Shown: piece after piece, positions 9,850-21,711 of the stretch
How the letters are laid out: each line of letters starts with the position of its first letter
How positions within the stretch are numbered: the first letter of the stretch is position 1
Source: Gnetum montanum
Lineage: Eukaryota > Streptophyta > Gnetopsida > Gnetales > Gnetaceae
DNA length: 64,000 nt
Assembly: GCA_015680685.1 (NCBI GenBank)
Contig: MNCI01013764.1
Location: forward strand, 118,949-182,948
Direction: 5' to 3'
Position numbers and translations under genes: made by a program
The notes under the pieces: model-generated
The model's input: only the letters and a program-made list of their open reading frames with translations
Databases searched by the model: none
What the model was told of the DNA's origin: nothing

Positions 9850-11170
9850 TTAACATCAAGGTCATACAAATCAACAAAATCATCCATACCTTCCACATGA
9901 GTTACATTGAAATTAACCACATGCACCCTAGACAAAACATTAATTACCACATTATCTTTTTCACTTTTTTTGTTTCAACATAAAATTAAATTTTTGTAAC
10001 TATGCAACCCACTTCATATGCTTTGCACTCAAATTCTTTAGAGAATTTAGAAATTATAGTGCTTTTTGGTCCATCATCAAAGTGAACTCTTTGGGCAATA
10101 AGTAATGCTTCCAATGCTTGATTGCCTGAAGAATACTATACAACTCCTTCTCATATATGCTATATTTTTGCCTAATTCATTTAACTTTTCAAAAACAAAA
10201 GCAACAAGCCTATCTTCTTATGAAATAACCCCACTAATGGAAAGTCCACTTGCATTCAACTCCACCCAAAAAAGCTTCTTAAAATCTAGAATTGCAAGTA
10301 CCCGTTCATTGGTAATTTTTTCTTTCAACAAGTGAAAGCTCACTTGGGTTTCATTATTCTACCTAGAATCTTTATTTTTATTTAACAAAGCAAATATAGA
10401 CTAAGAAATACCACTAACATTTTTGACTAACCTTCTATAAAAACCTACTAAATCAAGGAATGATCTTACTTCTCCAACATTCTTAAGAGTTGGCTAATTC
10501 CTAATAGCCTTCACCTTGGTAGCTTCCATTTGAATTTGGTTTTTAAAAATCACATTCCCAAAATATGCGATTTTCCACTTAAAGAAATGACTTTTCTTCA
10601 CATTAATTACTAATTATGCATCCTATAACTTAAGACACATCATCTGCAAGTAATCGAAGTGCTCTTCCCCATTAGAGTTATCTACCAAGATATCATTAAA
10701 AAAGACAATACAACACTTACCAATCAAGTCCTCTAATACATCATGCCTCAACCCCATAAATGTATCAAGTACATTCATGAGCCTAAATGGCATCACCAAC
10801 CACTCAAAAAATCCATCTAATGTTTTGAAAGTTATCTTTTATTTATCACCAGGTCTAATTCTAATTTGATGGTAACCACTCTTTAAGTTAATTTTGCTAA
10901 AAATATCTACACTAATAAGGGCATCAATGATATCATCCATACTTGGAATAGGAAACCATACCTCACTATTATCCTATTTACTACCTTGGAATCAATGCAC
11001 ATCCTCCATTCATTATTGTCCTTCTTTGGCACTAGAACCACTAGAATTGCACAAGGTGAAATGGATTTCCTCACAAATCCATTTGTAAGTAACTCTACCT
11101 TCCTTTGCAATTCTACCCACTAATTCAATGACATTTGGTAAGCTCTCTTATTTGAAGTGATATTACCAAG
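9850..11170 (-). pseudogene. Reverse transcriptase and RNase H, degenerate
   Basis: The minus strand from 11170 reads RT N-terminal motifs ([29 protein letters not shown]), then [13 protein letters not shown]. The catalytic box is FFNDILV where YVDDILVYS is expected, so the first catalytic Asp is Asn. This is followed by GFYRRLVKN and an RNase H with LNASGLSISGVIS. Stops and frame changes are frequent. RT copies element RNA to DNA; this copy cannot. Confidence 0.7.
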
Positions 11171-11179
11171 GATGAAATC

Positions 11180-12850
11180 AATCTGATGCTATACATTCTT
11201 CATTAGTGGCAATCCATCTAATTCCTCCTTGAACACCTTGGAAACTTTCTCCTTGAATCCTCGCACAATTGTAGAAATTTTGGCCTACACATCATCATGG
11301 TTAGAAGTAATTGTTGATAAAACAACAAATCCATAAGTATTTTATCATTCTCCTTAATGTATTTCTACCTTCCTAAAAGGATTAAGAAAGCATTAAATAA
11401 GCTTTTCTACTTCACTTGTTTACCTATCATGGGAACCCACTCATGGATTCCATCATATCTAGTTATACTCCATATATTTCTTGATTTATCAAACTAAGCA
11501 CCAATATCAAAATTCCAAGGTTTATAAAGAGTTATATCAACATAATCAATTATAGGTACATCACACTTTACAACATCCTTAAAATTCCCAATTTTAAATT
11601 TCAAAGTACATTATTCCCTTACCTCTTAAGAGAAATCTCTAGAGGAACTAACATTTTCTTGGGTTCTCTCATTAATTAAAACGTGAATCCATTCCCCACT
11701 AAGCACATATCTAATCCTAATCCAAAATAATAATTGCCTAGCAAGATGATATCCTCTATTTACATTCCTCATGAATGTACAAGAATTTAATTCAGAGACT
11801 TTCTTAATCTTGGAAGCATTTGGATTACCTCTCTAAACATTTTGTCTTGATGCCTCCTACACCTTCATGGTTTTCACATCTTTGCCCTTGGTTGCCTTGT
11901 AAAGTATACATTTCCATTTCTTTTGTCTCCATTCTTCACAGTTGAAGCATTAAATCTTGGATGAGCTAATTTCTTAACCCTTGCATCTCTTGTCTTGATT
12001 TTTCTTAGCTTTGTCCTTCTTATCACCCTTCTCTATCTTCTTGTCATGGCTGCTATTCTTATCTTCAGATTTGGACATGGATCNTTCATACTTCTCCCAA
12101 TTCATTATAGCTTGATGTAATAGATCACAAAATTTGAGATATAATTCTTTTACATCCTTGTCACCTTATCTTAAGAATTTCAATTCAATAATGGTTTCTT
12201 ATCTTTGAAGAAACTATTCAAATTTCCTTCTCAGCCTATATTTCTTCATATTCCAATATCTAATGGATTGGTCATTTTATCTTTCATAATCCTAGGACTC
12301 CTTTCCCCATCAAGTAGAGGTCATACCTTTTAATATGGATTCAACAATAGGTACCCTTAAGTTATTTGGTACCTCTTCCAACTCAAAGTTCTCATGAACT
12401 ACCTAAATCTAAATTTAAAAAGCATTGATGTCATATATACCATTAAAGTTCTTCAACTCAGTGTACAAAAGTCTGATAACATTTTTGAACACTCTAGTAA
12501 TCTTTGTCTAATCTGCCTCATCTAGCTTATCAAGATAAGTAGTTAATACTTTATAACCCTTAGAATTTGCATCTAAGGAATAGGATTTCCTCCCATTAGA
12601 ATCCTTGGCTAATGGGTTCCTAAACTTCCATGGCTAGATTATCCTTCCTCATCATTTGCTCTATCTCCACCAAAATGTGAAGATTCTTCATCTAAATGTG
12701 AATGTTCACCACCTCTATGTGTGTGGATATGACTAGGATTTACATTCTTATCTACCTTTATGTTAATCTCATCCAATTGAGCAACCATTAGTTGGTAGAT
12801 ATTCTTGTCTACCTTTATGCTAATCTCATCCAACTAGACATGTTCTAGGA
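11180..12850 (-). pseudogene. Gag and protease region
   Basis: Minus-strand sequence between 12850 and 11880 carries a charged gag-like stretch. It includes a 64-codon open piece (12639-12833) in which DEI(S/N)IKVDKN occurs twice, and a Lys/Asp-rich segment ending in a damaged zinc knuckle (CFNCEEWRQKKWKC, near 11930). Protease would lie between about 11850 and 11200, but its active-site motif was not clearly readable. There is a single N at 12084. Confidence 0.45.
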
Positions 12851-12899
12851 GTAATTTTTTCCCAAGTCATTCTTAAATGAGAACTTTCCTACCTACTAT

Positions 12900-13500
12900 A
12901 ATCATTGCATCATTACCTTATAATATCTTTGCAATAAGAAAATTCAAAAATAGGAAACACAAGAAACTTTGATAAACTAGAAGTTTTAAGATATTCAAAA
13001 CCCTCGACATCAAACAAGCTACAAAAAAAATCGATAGCCTCAAGCACTTTATTTTGATGTAAAACAATAATAACTAACACAAAACTACTTGAGGTGGTGG
13101 AAGAAGCCTAACTAAGTTGTTTTGGAAAAGCCATACCACAACTTGATATAAGAAATCTCTACAACTGCTACATCTAAGTTGAAGATGATGGACCAGCAGA
13201 CTTCCTTTCCCATGAATTTATAGAAAGGATTTGAAAAACCTAGCAATAGTGGAAGGTATAGCTAATAAAAAAAAATGCAATTACAAATTACATTAACAAG
13301 TAATTAATTGTTCATTAATTTTTAAATAATGATCACTTTCCTTGATTTTTTAATTGATAGGGTCAATAAACTAGAGTTATTAACATACGATTTGCAAAAT
13401 ATCTTATTTCTCAGTAAGCATGTTATTAATTAAAATTAATAAAATTTAACATTATGAAAGCTTAAATATTTAATTTTTTAATTTCTATCTCTAAAAATTA
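12900..13500. other. Unassigned AT-rich DNA
   Basis: This lies upstream of the minus-strand gag and could include its 5' untranslated region or a decayed 5' LTR. No TG...CA terminus or primer-binding site could be recognised. Confidence 0.3.
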
Positions 13501-13586
13501 GGAACTAGGATCAAACTCCTAAGACTTCTAAGTTGTTAGACCCAACTCTTAAGCCCTTTCCTACTAGCCACCAGGGTAGGAATCCA
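13500..13586 (-). repeat. tRNA-like sequence, possible SINE head
   Basis: Read on the minus strand, a box-A-like TGGCTAGTAGG (13560-13570) is followed about 45 bases on by a box-B-like GTTTGATCC (13508-13516; consensus GTTCGANNCC). The latter sits in a small stem-capable TAGGA...TCCTA. Box A is one base short and box B has one mismatch, so this is not an intact tRNA gene. The spacing fits the 5' head of a tRNA-derived SINE. No clear SINE tail was found. Confidence 0.35.
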
Positions 13587-13589
13587 AGT

Positions 13590-14160
13590 TATTTGAGAAA
13601 ATGAACATATAAAAATTTATATTTTAATTATTCAAATTTTAACTTAAAAAAATTAGTAGCTGCAGTGCAACTATGGCTAGCTATCGCATGCTGGCTTTCA
13701 CGTGCACAGCGATGCCACCAAAAACAAAAATCCTCCTATGCACTGCTACTAGAACTACCACCCTCATCACATGGCCAATAGTGTAAGAACCCTTTTGCCA
13801 TGGCCTCCTGATGTCCACCTAGTCTTGTTGCCACCATGGTTCCCTGCTGCATCATCCTATTGTGTCGTCTGTGTTGTCCATTGTTTTTTGCCACACCTAC
13901 CTTACCTTTCATCCACCTATGCTACCAAGGAATCCTGCCTGCTCTAACAGTCGATGGACACCATTGGTGTCAGAAAAACATGACTATTGGTGATAAAAAA
14001 ATTTTAGTTAATTGAGGGAAAATTTTGGAAATTTTTCCATCAATTGACAAAAATTTGAGAAAACACGTCAAAATCAAGGTGCGAAATTTAAATATATGAA
14101 TGCAAAAAAAATTCAAAAATAGAATTTTATGTATTGGAAATGATAAGAATAAAAATTTTG
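13590..14160. other. Unassigned intergenic DNA
   Basis: Contains a GC-richer patch (13660-13950) with no readable protein and an AT-rich stretch after it. No gene or element terminus is recognised. Confidence 0.3.
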
Positions 14161-14164
14161 TAAT

Positions 14165-14210
14165 TAAGTGCACTCATTCTTAAGTAGTACTAGGATGGGT
14201 GACCTCTCCA
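14165..14210 (+). repeat. 5S-rRNA-like fragment (Cassandra TRIM-like or 5S-derived)
   Basis: Bases 14183-14206 read AGTAGTACTAGGATGGGTGA followed by CCTC. This is the C-box portion of plant 5S rRNA genes. The preceding 16 bases align without gaps to the 5S segment before it, mostly through transitions expected from cytosine decay. Downstream bases drift from 5S. Cassandra TRIM elements carry such 5S promoters in their LTRs and are a likely source; a stray 5S pseudogene is the alternative. Confidence 0.6.
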
Positions 14211-14649
14211 AAAGTCTCAAAAAATGAGATTTTTTTTCTTTTTGCAACTTTAAACAGCAATAATTGTTTACTCCTATGTCCAATTTCAACAAAAAAAAAG
14301 AGATATTTACAACATATTTGAAACTTTCAAACATAATAGAATAGTGAGATTCAATCTATATAAATTCAAGTTTTAGTTTTTGAAGTCATTATTTAGTCAT
14401 TCCAAAACATGAAAAAGTATGAATTAAAAGCCCAAAGATTGAATATTTTTGGATGAATAGTCTCTTAAGATTAGTTGAGTCTCCATAGAAGGATCTAGGA
14501 AGAATCAATTTGTTTATGGTAGTTCCAACTTCTAAAACTAATTAACCATCTCAAAAATGATAAAAAGGACCATAGAGACCAAGAAACCATCACTTTACCT
14601 TGTCTCTTTGGCTTATCAATGTCCAGAGCCTAGAGAGCACATTGGAGAA

Positions 14650-15900
14650 TGATGAAGTCTAAAGTCAATGATTAAATGGATGCCCTTAAACAATATATTA
14701 ATGTGATTAAAGGTGTCCAAGAGGAACTTCATTAATCAAACCAAGAATTCTAGAAAAATATGTAAGATATGTCCAAAGAAATTAGGAAATTGTCCTATAG
14801 TTCAAAAGAAAATTGGTCAAAATTTCAAGGAAAGATGAATTCCATTGCAAATTTCATCAAGCTATTAACTAATCATTTGACCCAACCTTCCAACCAAAAT
14901 CAATATTCACCTAGAGACCATAATCAAAATCAATTTCTACTTAGGGTTTATTACCAAGTTCAATTCCAACATCACCAAGACCAATACCAAGATCTATTTC
15001 TCCCTATAGATTAGTATCAAGATCAATTTCCACTTGTTGGACACCAAGGTACTAACATTAATTCACAAGGCCAAAAAATGGAACCTAGAGAAGAGGGTTA
15101 TTACAACTAGCAAAATTCACCAAGAGAATCCTTGACCTAGGCTCATGAAAAGAAATTAAAACTTAACCATTATGATAGAGCCCTTGGATCTAGTGCCAAG
15201 GAAAAAGATTGGCTCGATGCCATGAAAAATTATTATGAAATGTTAAATTTATCAAGTTCGAAATGTTTAGAAGTAGTCTCTTTGTATTTAAGGGAACTTA
15301 CAAAAACATGGTGGAATGGACTGAGATCTTAAGGATTGATTGCAAATTGGATCAACTTTTATCAAGATTGCAAGCCAAAATTTGTACCATATTAACGAAT
15401 GTATGATGTGGTTCGAATCATTGAGATTGGGCTAACAATCGATAGATGATTATTACAAGGAATTTTATGATCTCTCTTGTTATGTAATCCATTGGTATGA
15501 GGATAAATTGGCTTCAAAGTTTATTGGTGGATTGCATGCTCAATTGCATCCCCAAACTCATGCTCATAACCCACAAATAACCAATGAAGTATACAAACTT
15601 GCTAAAGATTACGAGAAATCAAATCAAGTGCAAACTACAACTCTTCAATTAGAAACAATCAAAGAAACACCTAAATGCAATAGGGATGCTTCACTTATAG
15701 TGAAGATCACTTCAAGTAGGATTGTCCAAAATTAAAAGCAAGGATACAAAGAAATAATGAAAATAAGAACCAAAAACCCAATACTAATGTGGCCAAAGAA
15801 AAACCAAAAACTACTACTATAGTAATAGTGAAGAAAATTTTAGTATTGGCTAAGTTATTTTTAAGGAAATTTTAATTTGCTTTACTCATTTTTGAAGGAT
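14650..15900 (+). pseudogene. Gag of element A
   Basis: The gag starts with a helical charged region, passes through a Gln/Asn/Tyr-rich spacer (PSNQNQYSPRDHNQNQF), and enters the retrotransposon-gag core (HYDRALGSSAKEKDWLDAMK, then LYLRELTKTWWNGL). A remnant of a zinc knuckle (YSEDHFK.DCPKLKAR, near 15690-15750) follows in a different frame. Gag would form the particle shell and bind RNA. At least one frameshift and several stops break it. Confidence 0.65.
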
Positions 15901-15909
15901 CAATTAAAG

Positions 15910-16232
15910 GTTAAAAGGTTAAATTTGTTATTGATAGTAGAGCAAGTACTTTTATTTCACCAACTTTAGTTAAGTCATTAAATCTAACTTTACCTTCCAA
16001 GAAAGTTACTAAAATATAATTTGTGGATGGAATGAAAGTAAGCAAGCATACTAGGTATGGAGAAATTAACTTTACCTTACAAGATATTCCTTTTATTAGT
16101 GAGTTCTTTGAATTTGAATTAGGAGATGATGATGTAGTGTTAAGAATGTCTTTTCTGCAAAAATTTAATATTACCATCCATTTTAAAACCTATGTCTTGA
16201 AGTACCAACCACTAATAGATTCAAGATTCTAA
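15910..16232 (+). pseudogene. Aspartic protease of element A
   Basis: The frame reads FVIDSRASTFISP, with DSRA in place of the active-site DSGA. It then reads TLQDIPFISEFFEFELGDDD and LRMSFLQKFNITIHF, the flap and C-terminal signature (usually LGMSWL). The same block with LGMSFLQKFDIATHF occurs in element B at 55909-56106. It would cleave the Gag-Pol polyprotein; the Gly to Arg change should inactivate it. Confidence 0.7.
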
Positions 16233-16389
16233 GGGNAATCAAGAAAGTGATACTTTATTTGTTGTTAAAATCAACCCAAGAAACTTTCAAACATTAAGAA
16301 CCCAAAAGAACTTTTAAAAGTATGAGATTTCAATATTTGAAAATAGTAGAGAATTACCACAAAAAAGAACTAGTCAACATGTCATTGAA

Positions 16390-17590
16390 ATCTTTCCAAG
16401 TACACAGCTAGTTTTAAAGGTCCCATATAGCTTTCCCACTTCAAAATTAAGAGAATTAAAAATACAATTAATCCAGTTACTAGAAGAAGGAAAGATTCAT
16501 CCTTATATCTCACATTGAAATGTCCTAGTTCTATTTATTAAGAAGAAGGATGGTACCTTGAGGTTATGCATTGATTACATGGCATTAAATAAAGTAACGA
16601 TTAAAAATACTTATCCCTTGGCTAGGATTAAAGATTTGTTTAATCAACTTATTAGAGCATGTTATTTTTCAAAGACTGATTTAAAATTACTTTATCACCA
16701 AATAAGAATTATAAAGAAAGATATTGAGAAAATGGCATTTATAACTAGGTATGGATTATATGAATTTGTGGTGATGCCATGTAGATTGACCAATGCACCT
16801 ACAATGTTCATGCAATTAATGAATAATACTTTTTAGGAATACCTTGATCAATTTATTCTTGTATTTATGGATGATATACTTATCTATTCTAAGTCAATAG
16901 AGGAACATGTTAAACATTCAAAAATTACTATGAAAATTCATAAGAAATACCAATTAGAGGCAAAACTGAGCAAATGTGAACTCTTTAAAGAAGTTTCATA
17001 CTTGGGCCATATTGTATTTAAACAAGGACTACAAGTAGACCCATTAAAACTTAGTGTAGTTTGTGAATGGTGAAAACTTAAAGATACTACAATTGTTCAA
17101 AGTTTTTTTTTTGGATTTATAGGGTTTTATTGACATTTTATTAAATATTATTCTACTTTGGAAGCCCCATTAACTAATCTTTTGCAAGAAAAACATGTGT
17201 TTAAGTTTTATGCAAGGTGTAGGGAAGCTTTCTTAAGACTAAAGATGCTATTAATCACGGTGCCTATCTTGAGAATTCTAAATGAGGAATTATCATTTAA
17301 AGTATCTAGAAATGCATGTGGAGTAGGGATTGATGTAGTTCTTTTGCAAGAAGATAAAGTGGTATGTTTTGTGTCTCATAAATTATGAGGAGCTGAGGCA
17401 AATTACTCGACCCATGATTTGTACTAGAAATAAATCATAAAAGCTTACAATACTTGTAGATAAAATCCATCATGAACACTAGATAATGAAGATGGATGGA
17501 ATTACTAGTTGAATATGATTTTAAAATTAAATATATTTCAAGAAAAAAAATATTTTTTTGATGCCCTTAGCCAAATGTGAAACCTAATAA
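16390..17590 (+). pseudogene. RT and RNase H of element A
   Basis: Readable motifs are [50 protein letters not shown] and [18 protein letters not shown]. The catalytic box VFMDDILIYSKS (about 16864) retains both Asp residues. RNase H follows from 17150, where VSRNACGVGIDVVLLQEDK replaces the usual TDAS motif. A stop precedes the catalytic box (16834-16836), and another splits the RT from the RNase H. Strong similarity to 54470-55700 on the minus strand. Confidence 0.75.
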
Positions 17591-17599
17591 TTGGTGTTG

Positions 17600-18640
17600 T
17601 GACAACCCCCATGGAAGAGGAGATAAAGGAATAGATAAAAAAAGACCCTTATTTTAAGCCTATTCTAACCAACATTGCTTCTGAACCTCAATACAACCTC
17701 TCCCTAAAGGACCTGTTGATAAAAGGATGGAGAGTGTGCATACCAAAGAGAAATTGGACACTTAAGTTATTGTCTAATTCCCACGAAGTGCCATATGCAG
17801 GACACCTTAGATATATCAAAATCTATGTGATGATACAAAAGTTTTATTTTTGACCTGGTATGAAAAATGATGTATCTAAATATATTAATAATTTCCCAAC
17901 ATGTTAAAGGGTGAAGGCTAAATAAAAAAAACTAAGTGCATTATTACAACCTTCATAAGTCCTAAAATGGAAGTGAAAAGACATTACTATAGATTTCATT
18001 ATGGGATTACTAGTAATCAAGAAAAGAAATGACTCTATCTTGGTGATACTTGATTGCCTATTGAAGATGACTCATTTTATACCTTTAAAATCTACAAATA
18101 CCATGGAAGACATAGCCTAAAAATGTGTACATGAGGTATTTTAACTACTGGATACTTAAAGTCAATCACATCATATAGAGATCCTAAGTTTATCTTTGAA
18201 TTTTGGTGAAACTTCTTCAAGAAACATGGGACCCAATTGAAATTTAACACAACATACCACCCAAAAACACATGGCCAAATAGAACATGTTATTAAAAATT
18301 AAAAGGTATTCTACAAAGCTATGTCAAAAGTAGACCCAAAACATGGGAGAATTATCAACATTTAGCTAAATTTGCTTATTACAACAATTATCATGGATTC
18401 ATACATAGAATCCCATTCAAAGTTGTATACAAATGAAATTTCCAAACACCACTAACCTGGCAAACCCAACCTTAAGAGTAGGATGGAAGGAAGAAGAAAT
18501 GAAAATCATGGAAAATATTGTTACAAGGATGAAACAAAATTTTCAAGCTACCCATGATAAGTATAAGGGATATGTTGATCACCATCACCTTAAGAAGGAA
18601 TTCCAAATTGGAGATCAAGATTACTAAGAGTTAAATCCAC
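17600..18640 (+). pseudogene. Integrase of element A
   Basis: The frame reads PMEEEIKE...KKDPYFKPILTNI, a zinc-finger region (NSHEVPYAGHLRYIKIYVMI...NNFPTC), then the core (ITIDFIMGLL with the first catalytic Asp, ILVILDCLLKMTHFIPL). A C-terminal piece (18433-18627) reads DKYKGYVDHHHLKKEFQIGD, where typical elements have an ADxxR...F..GD pattern. Stops and frame changes separate the pieces. Integrase would insert the element into the genome. Confidence 0.7.
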
Positions 18641-19165
18641 CACAAGTTCCCTTAAGTTGGGGAGATATATAAAGTTAGCTCCCATATATTGTGAACCTTT
18701 TGAAGTCTTAGAGTGAATTACCTAATAGCATATCAACTAAATCTTCCAACCAATTTAAATATTCATCCAATAATCCATCTAAATTTACTTAAGAAGTTTC
18801 ATAAGAATGATGTACCCTATGTACTAAACTAGAACACTTTTCCCCTGAGATCTAATGCAATTTTTGAGATTAAAACAATTGCAATTAAGAATTAGAGAAT
18901 GAAGAATCTCCATAATAAAACCATCAATGAAGTATTTGTCCAATCATCAAACTACCATCAACAAACTTGGGAAAACAAGGAGTTTACTCTTAATACATAT
19001 CCCTAACTTTTTTATCATCATGATAATGAATAATAATTATGTTCATTGATGAAAAATAAGATAAAAATGTAGTTGAAAACAAGGAGGATAACAAGGATGT
19101 AATTACTAAATAACTAGACATAGAAGAAGCACTCAAGGATGAGCTAGGTTCTTAAGGGGGTAGAT

Positions 19166-19560
19166 TGTAATGTCTCATCTCTTATTAAGTATGGAATTAT
19201 ATATTAATCATGAAATTAACCTTTGAAAGAAGGGGTGCCTTGTGCTCAAGAGTTGTAACTATTCACGATACCCCTTAAGGATGAGTTTATCTTATGACAT
19301 TTAAGGCTAGGTTTAGAGGTCATATCAATAGGGTGTTACAAAGCTAGATTGGCAAGTGGTAAGAGCCAAGTAAAGTAGGACAAGAAGGAACTAATAACAC
19401 CTTTATTCTAATGGCCTAATTGTGATTGTAGTGTTGGATTACCTCTAAGGACCTAAGTGTCAGAAGAAGATAACCCAAGGCTATTAACAGTGTACTTAAT
19501 AATTTCATTAATAAAGTTTCTCTATTTACTTTCCTTATAATTCCACATTTAATTTCATGT
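19166..19560 (+). mobile_element. 3' LTR of element A (approximate right end)
   Basis: Starts TGTAATGTCTCATCTC right after the polypurine tract. It aligns with the minus-strand LTR at 52390-52858 through shared blocks such as GATACCCCTTAAGGATGAG, GGCATTTAAGG/GACATTTAAGG and CCTCTAAG..CCTAAGTGTCA. The right end is not sharply defined and no target duplication was identified. Confidence 0.6.
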
Positions 19561-19689
19561 TCCTTCATCATTATTTTCAAGAAATACAATGATTTTACAC
19601 AACAAATGATCATATTCATCAACATCCGAGAATGACACCATGGAAAGATAGGCTACTTTGTTAATTCACTCTAAGACTTCATGGAAAGA

Positions 19690-20619
19690 TAGGCCTAGGA
19701 AGCCTACTTTGTACTAACAATGCTCCTCAAGCTATTCATACTTCTTACAATTAAGACACCATTTCCTTGCCTTCTCTTTGATTTTGGTTTTATTCTTGCC
19801 TTTATCATTCTTAAGATACTACTATTTGATCTCTTTGGAAGCCTTCTCTTCCTCGTCCTCCCCTTTAAGAAGGATTTCCTTGGGATTGATTTTCTTGTGA
19901 TGGTGACTAACTTTAGTACATATTTTATCCCCAGCTTTCTCTTTCTCTTCTCTTGCATCCTCTACCTCTTTTGGATTAATTAGAATATAAGGCTTAATTT
20001 TGGTTTTCCTTATACTCCAACTCATCAAGGGCTTTCATATGGAAGACAAGCTTATCAATATCTAGAATGTTGAGATTTCTTATGCTAAGGAGGTTTAAGA
20101 TCATAGGCTTATTTTTGGCATGTTTAAAGATGATTTGGGTGATGTTTTGGACTCTTTCCTTCTCACTATAAATATCTTGAAATATATCTAAGTCCCTAAT
20201 GATATTGTACATTCTCTCAAAAAAGAAATCAAGGGACTCGTCTCTTATCATGTGGAAGTTCTCAAATTCAGTCCTTATCCTTAATTTCTTCACTTGCATC
20301 ACATTACATGTGCCATGACATTCTTGGAGAAGTGTATTCCACTACGCCTTAGAATTTTCCTTATTATTATCTTATGCCTAATGCTCTCACTCAAAGAGTT
20401 GCACATGATCATCTTAGTCAAATCATTCTTCTTCTTGTCTTTAGTTTGCTTCCTTACTTAAGCTTGAAAGAGGAGAGAGGTGTCAACCTCTTGGGAGTCA
20501 TTCTTCACCACTTCTAGACATTCATTAAGCTCAAAAAATCTCTTCATCAACATGCTACAATAGGTGAAATTATTCTTTCCATCAAAGATGATGGAGCACT
20601 TGGGCACTTTCTTTGACAT
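19690..20619 (-). pseudogene. Ty1/copia Gag
   Basis: The likely start codon is at 20619-20617 (MSKKVPKCSIIFDGKN). The gag core includes VKKLRIRTEFENFHMIRDES and DFFFERMYNIIRDL, a pattern typical of copia gag (UBN2-type), in a 102-codon open piece at 19994-20302. Downstream is a Lys/Glu-rich tail (19822-20028) and a damaged zinc knuckle (CLNCKKYE.LEEHC near 19730). Several stops are present. No protease, integrase or RT of this element follows, so the copy is truncated next to element A's LTR. Confidence 0.65.
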
Positions 20620-20640
20620 CTTCAAACCTTAACAACAAGC

Positions 20641-20655
20641 TCTAATATCAAATTT
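20641..20655 (-). other. Primer-binding site, initiator tRNA-Met type
   Basis: Read on the minus strand, TTTGATATTAGAGC lies about 20 bases upstream of the copia gag start. It resembles the TGGTATCAGAGC primer-binding site that pairs with the 3' end of initiator tRNA-Met, with a few C-to-T and G-to-A type changes. The LTR should end a few bases before it, near 20661. Confidence 0.55.
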
Positions 20656-20660
20656 TAGAA

Positions 20661-21600
20661 TTGGCAATGAAATAATATCTATTTTGAAACTCTTCAATCT
20701 TTTTCTTGGCTCAAAAAATGAACACAATTGACACCATGAATGGTGGTGGACTCATGATATTACAACTCACAAGTCATGGTGAGGTTGTCGGTTGTTTGTG
20801 ATCAAAAGATCATAGGTCATGATCCACTCATGGTGTGTTTGGTGGTCAAGGATAAGAATCATAAGTCATGATGCACTCATGGTTGGGAGATCCAAGTTAT
20901 GGTAAGCTCATGGTAAAGACAATGAATTATGGTATGGTCATTGTTACTTGACCATGGGCTGTGGTCAACTCATGAGTGATATTAATGATGTCAAATTACT
21001 TCTTCCAACCTCCTTTAAAGTTGATAAGACCATGAGTCATGGTGTCCTCATGTTATAATACCACAACTATGTTTTCCTAGCAATACTATGAATCATAGTA
21101 GAGTTGTGGTGTATCACTAAGGATACCATGAATTGTGATCAACTCTTGGTGAAGTGGGGATAGTTGAAATTGACATGAAATGAAGCCAGAACTAAGCACA
21201 GTCAAGTTCCAACTAATGGATGACTATAAGAGCAAATGTACAATAGTAATATCAACTTAAGGTGATTTAGATTTAAGACCTTGTAACATCTTCAAGAATT
21301 TAAGATGATTTTTTAGCAATATTTTCTTTGATCACGACCAATGGATTCTTGGTTGGCCAAGAAATCCCTCATTTAGCTTGAGTTCCTTTGAGACCTACAA
21401 CCACAATGAAACCACCAAAATACCACAATGGAGATTTCTCTCCACATATTTTTTTCTTTCTTTCCTTCCTTGATTAATACAAAGGATGAAATTTGACTAA
21501 AATAAGATTAAGATTAATGAAAAATAATAAGATATTCAAATGCAATTTGAAGTAGATGAAACAAATAAAGTTAAATAATTAAAACATTGATATGGAGAAA
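20661..21600 (-). mobile_element. Probable 5' LTR of the copia element, with repeated CATGAGTCATGGTG motifs
   Basis: This lies immediately upstream of the primer-binding site. Between 20750 and 21145 a loose repeat (CATRAGTCATGRTG followed by ACTCATGGT) recurs about nine times, for example near 20770, 20811, 20869, 20900, 20952, 21032, 21090 and 21131. No open reading frame of note. The outer LTR end was not identified. Confidence 0.4.
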
Positions 21601-21711
21601 AAAAAGCTACTCTTCTTCTATTACTTCAAGTTTCAAACATACATCAATGGAGTTTTCGTGGAATGCCTTCCCTTTGAGGATAGCCCATACATCAATTAAA
21701 TAGAAAGATGA

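Larger units (their letters stand above)
8638..12900 (-). mobile_element. Chromovirus-like Ty3/gypsy element, degenerate
   Basis: Minus-strand gag, protease, RT, RNase H and integrase follow in order from about 12850 down to 8640, then a polypurine tract and LTR. Integrase follows RNase H directly, with no second RNase H. The integrase C-terminal region (FSKLKIKKIWPFEI, FKIDLP, FNVSDLVHFHG) is of the type seen in plant chromoviruses. Many stops and frameshifts are present. A 5' LTR was not recognised. Confidence 0.75.
14640..19165 (+). mobile_element. Ty3/gypsy element A (internal region), degenerate
   Basis: Plus-strand gag, protease, RT, RNase H and integrase occur in the usual gypsy order. 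They are followed by a polypurine tract (TTAAGGGGGTAGAT) and an LTR starting TGTAATGTCTC at 19166. It shares protease, RT and LTR sequence with the minus-strand element at 52358-56170, so both are copies of one family. Stops and frameshifts occur throughout. A single N lies at 16236. Confidence 0.8.

Noticed and set aside
13500-13586. Functional tRNA gene
   Set aside because: Box A is one base short, box B is imperfect, and no full cloverleaf could be formed by eye.
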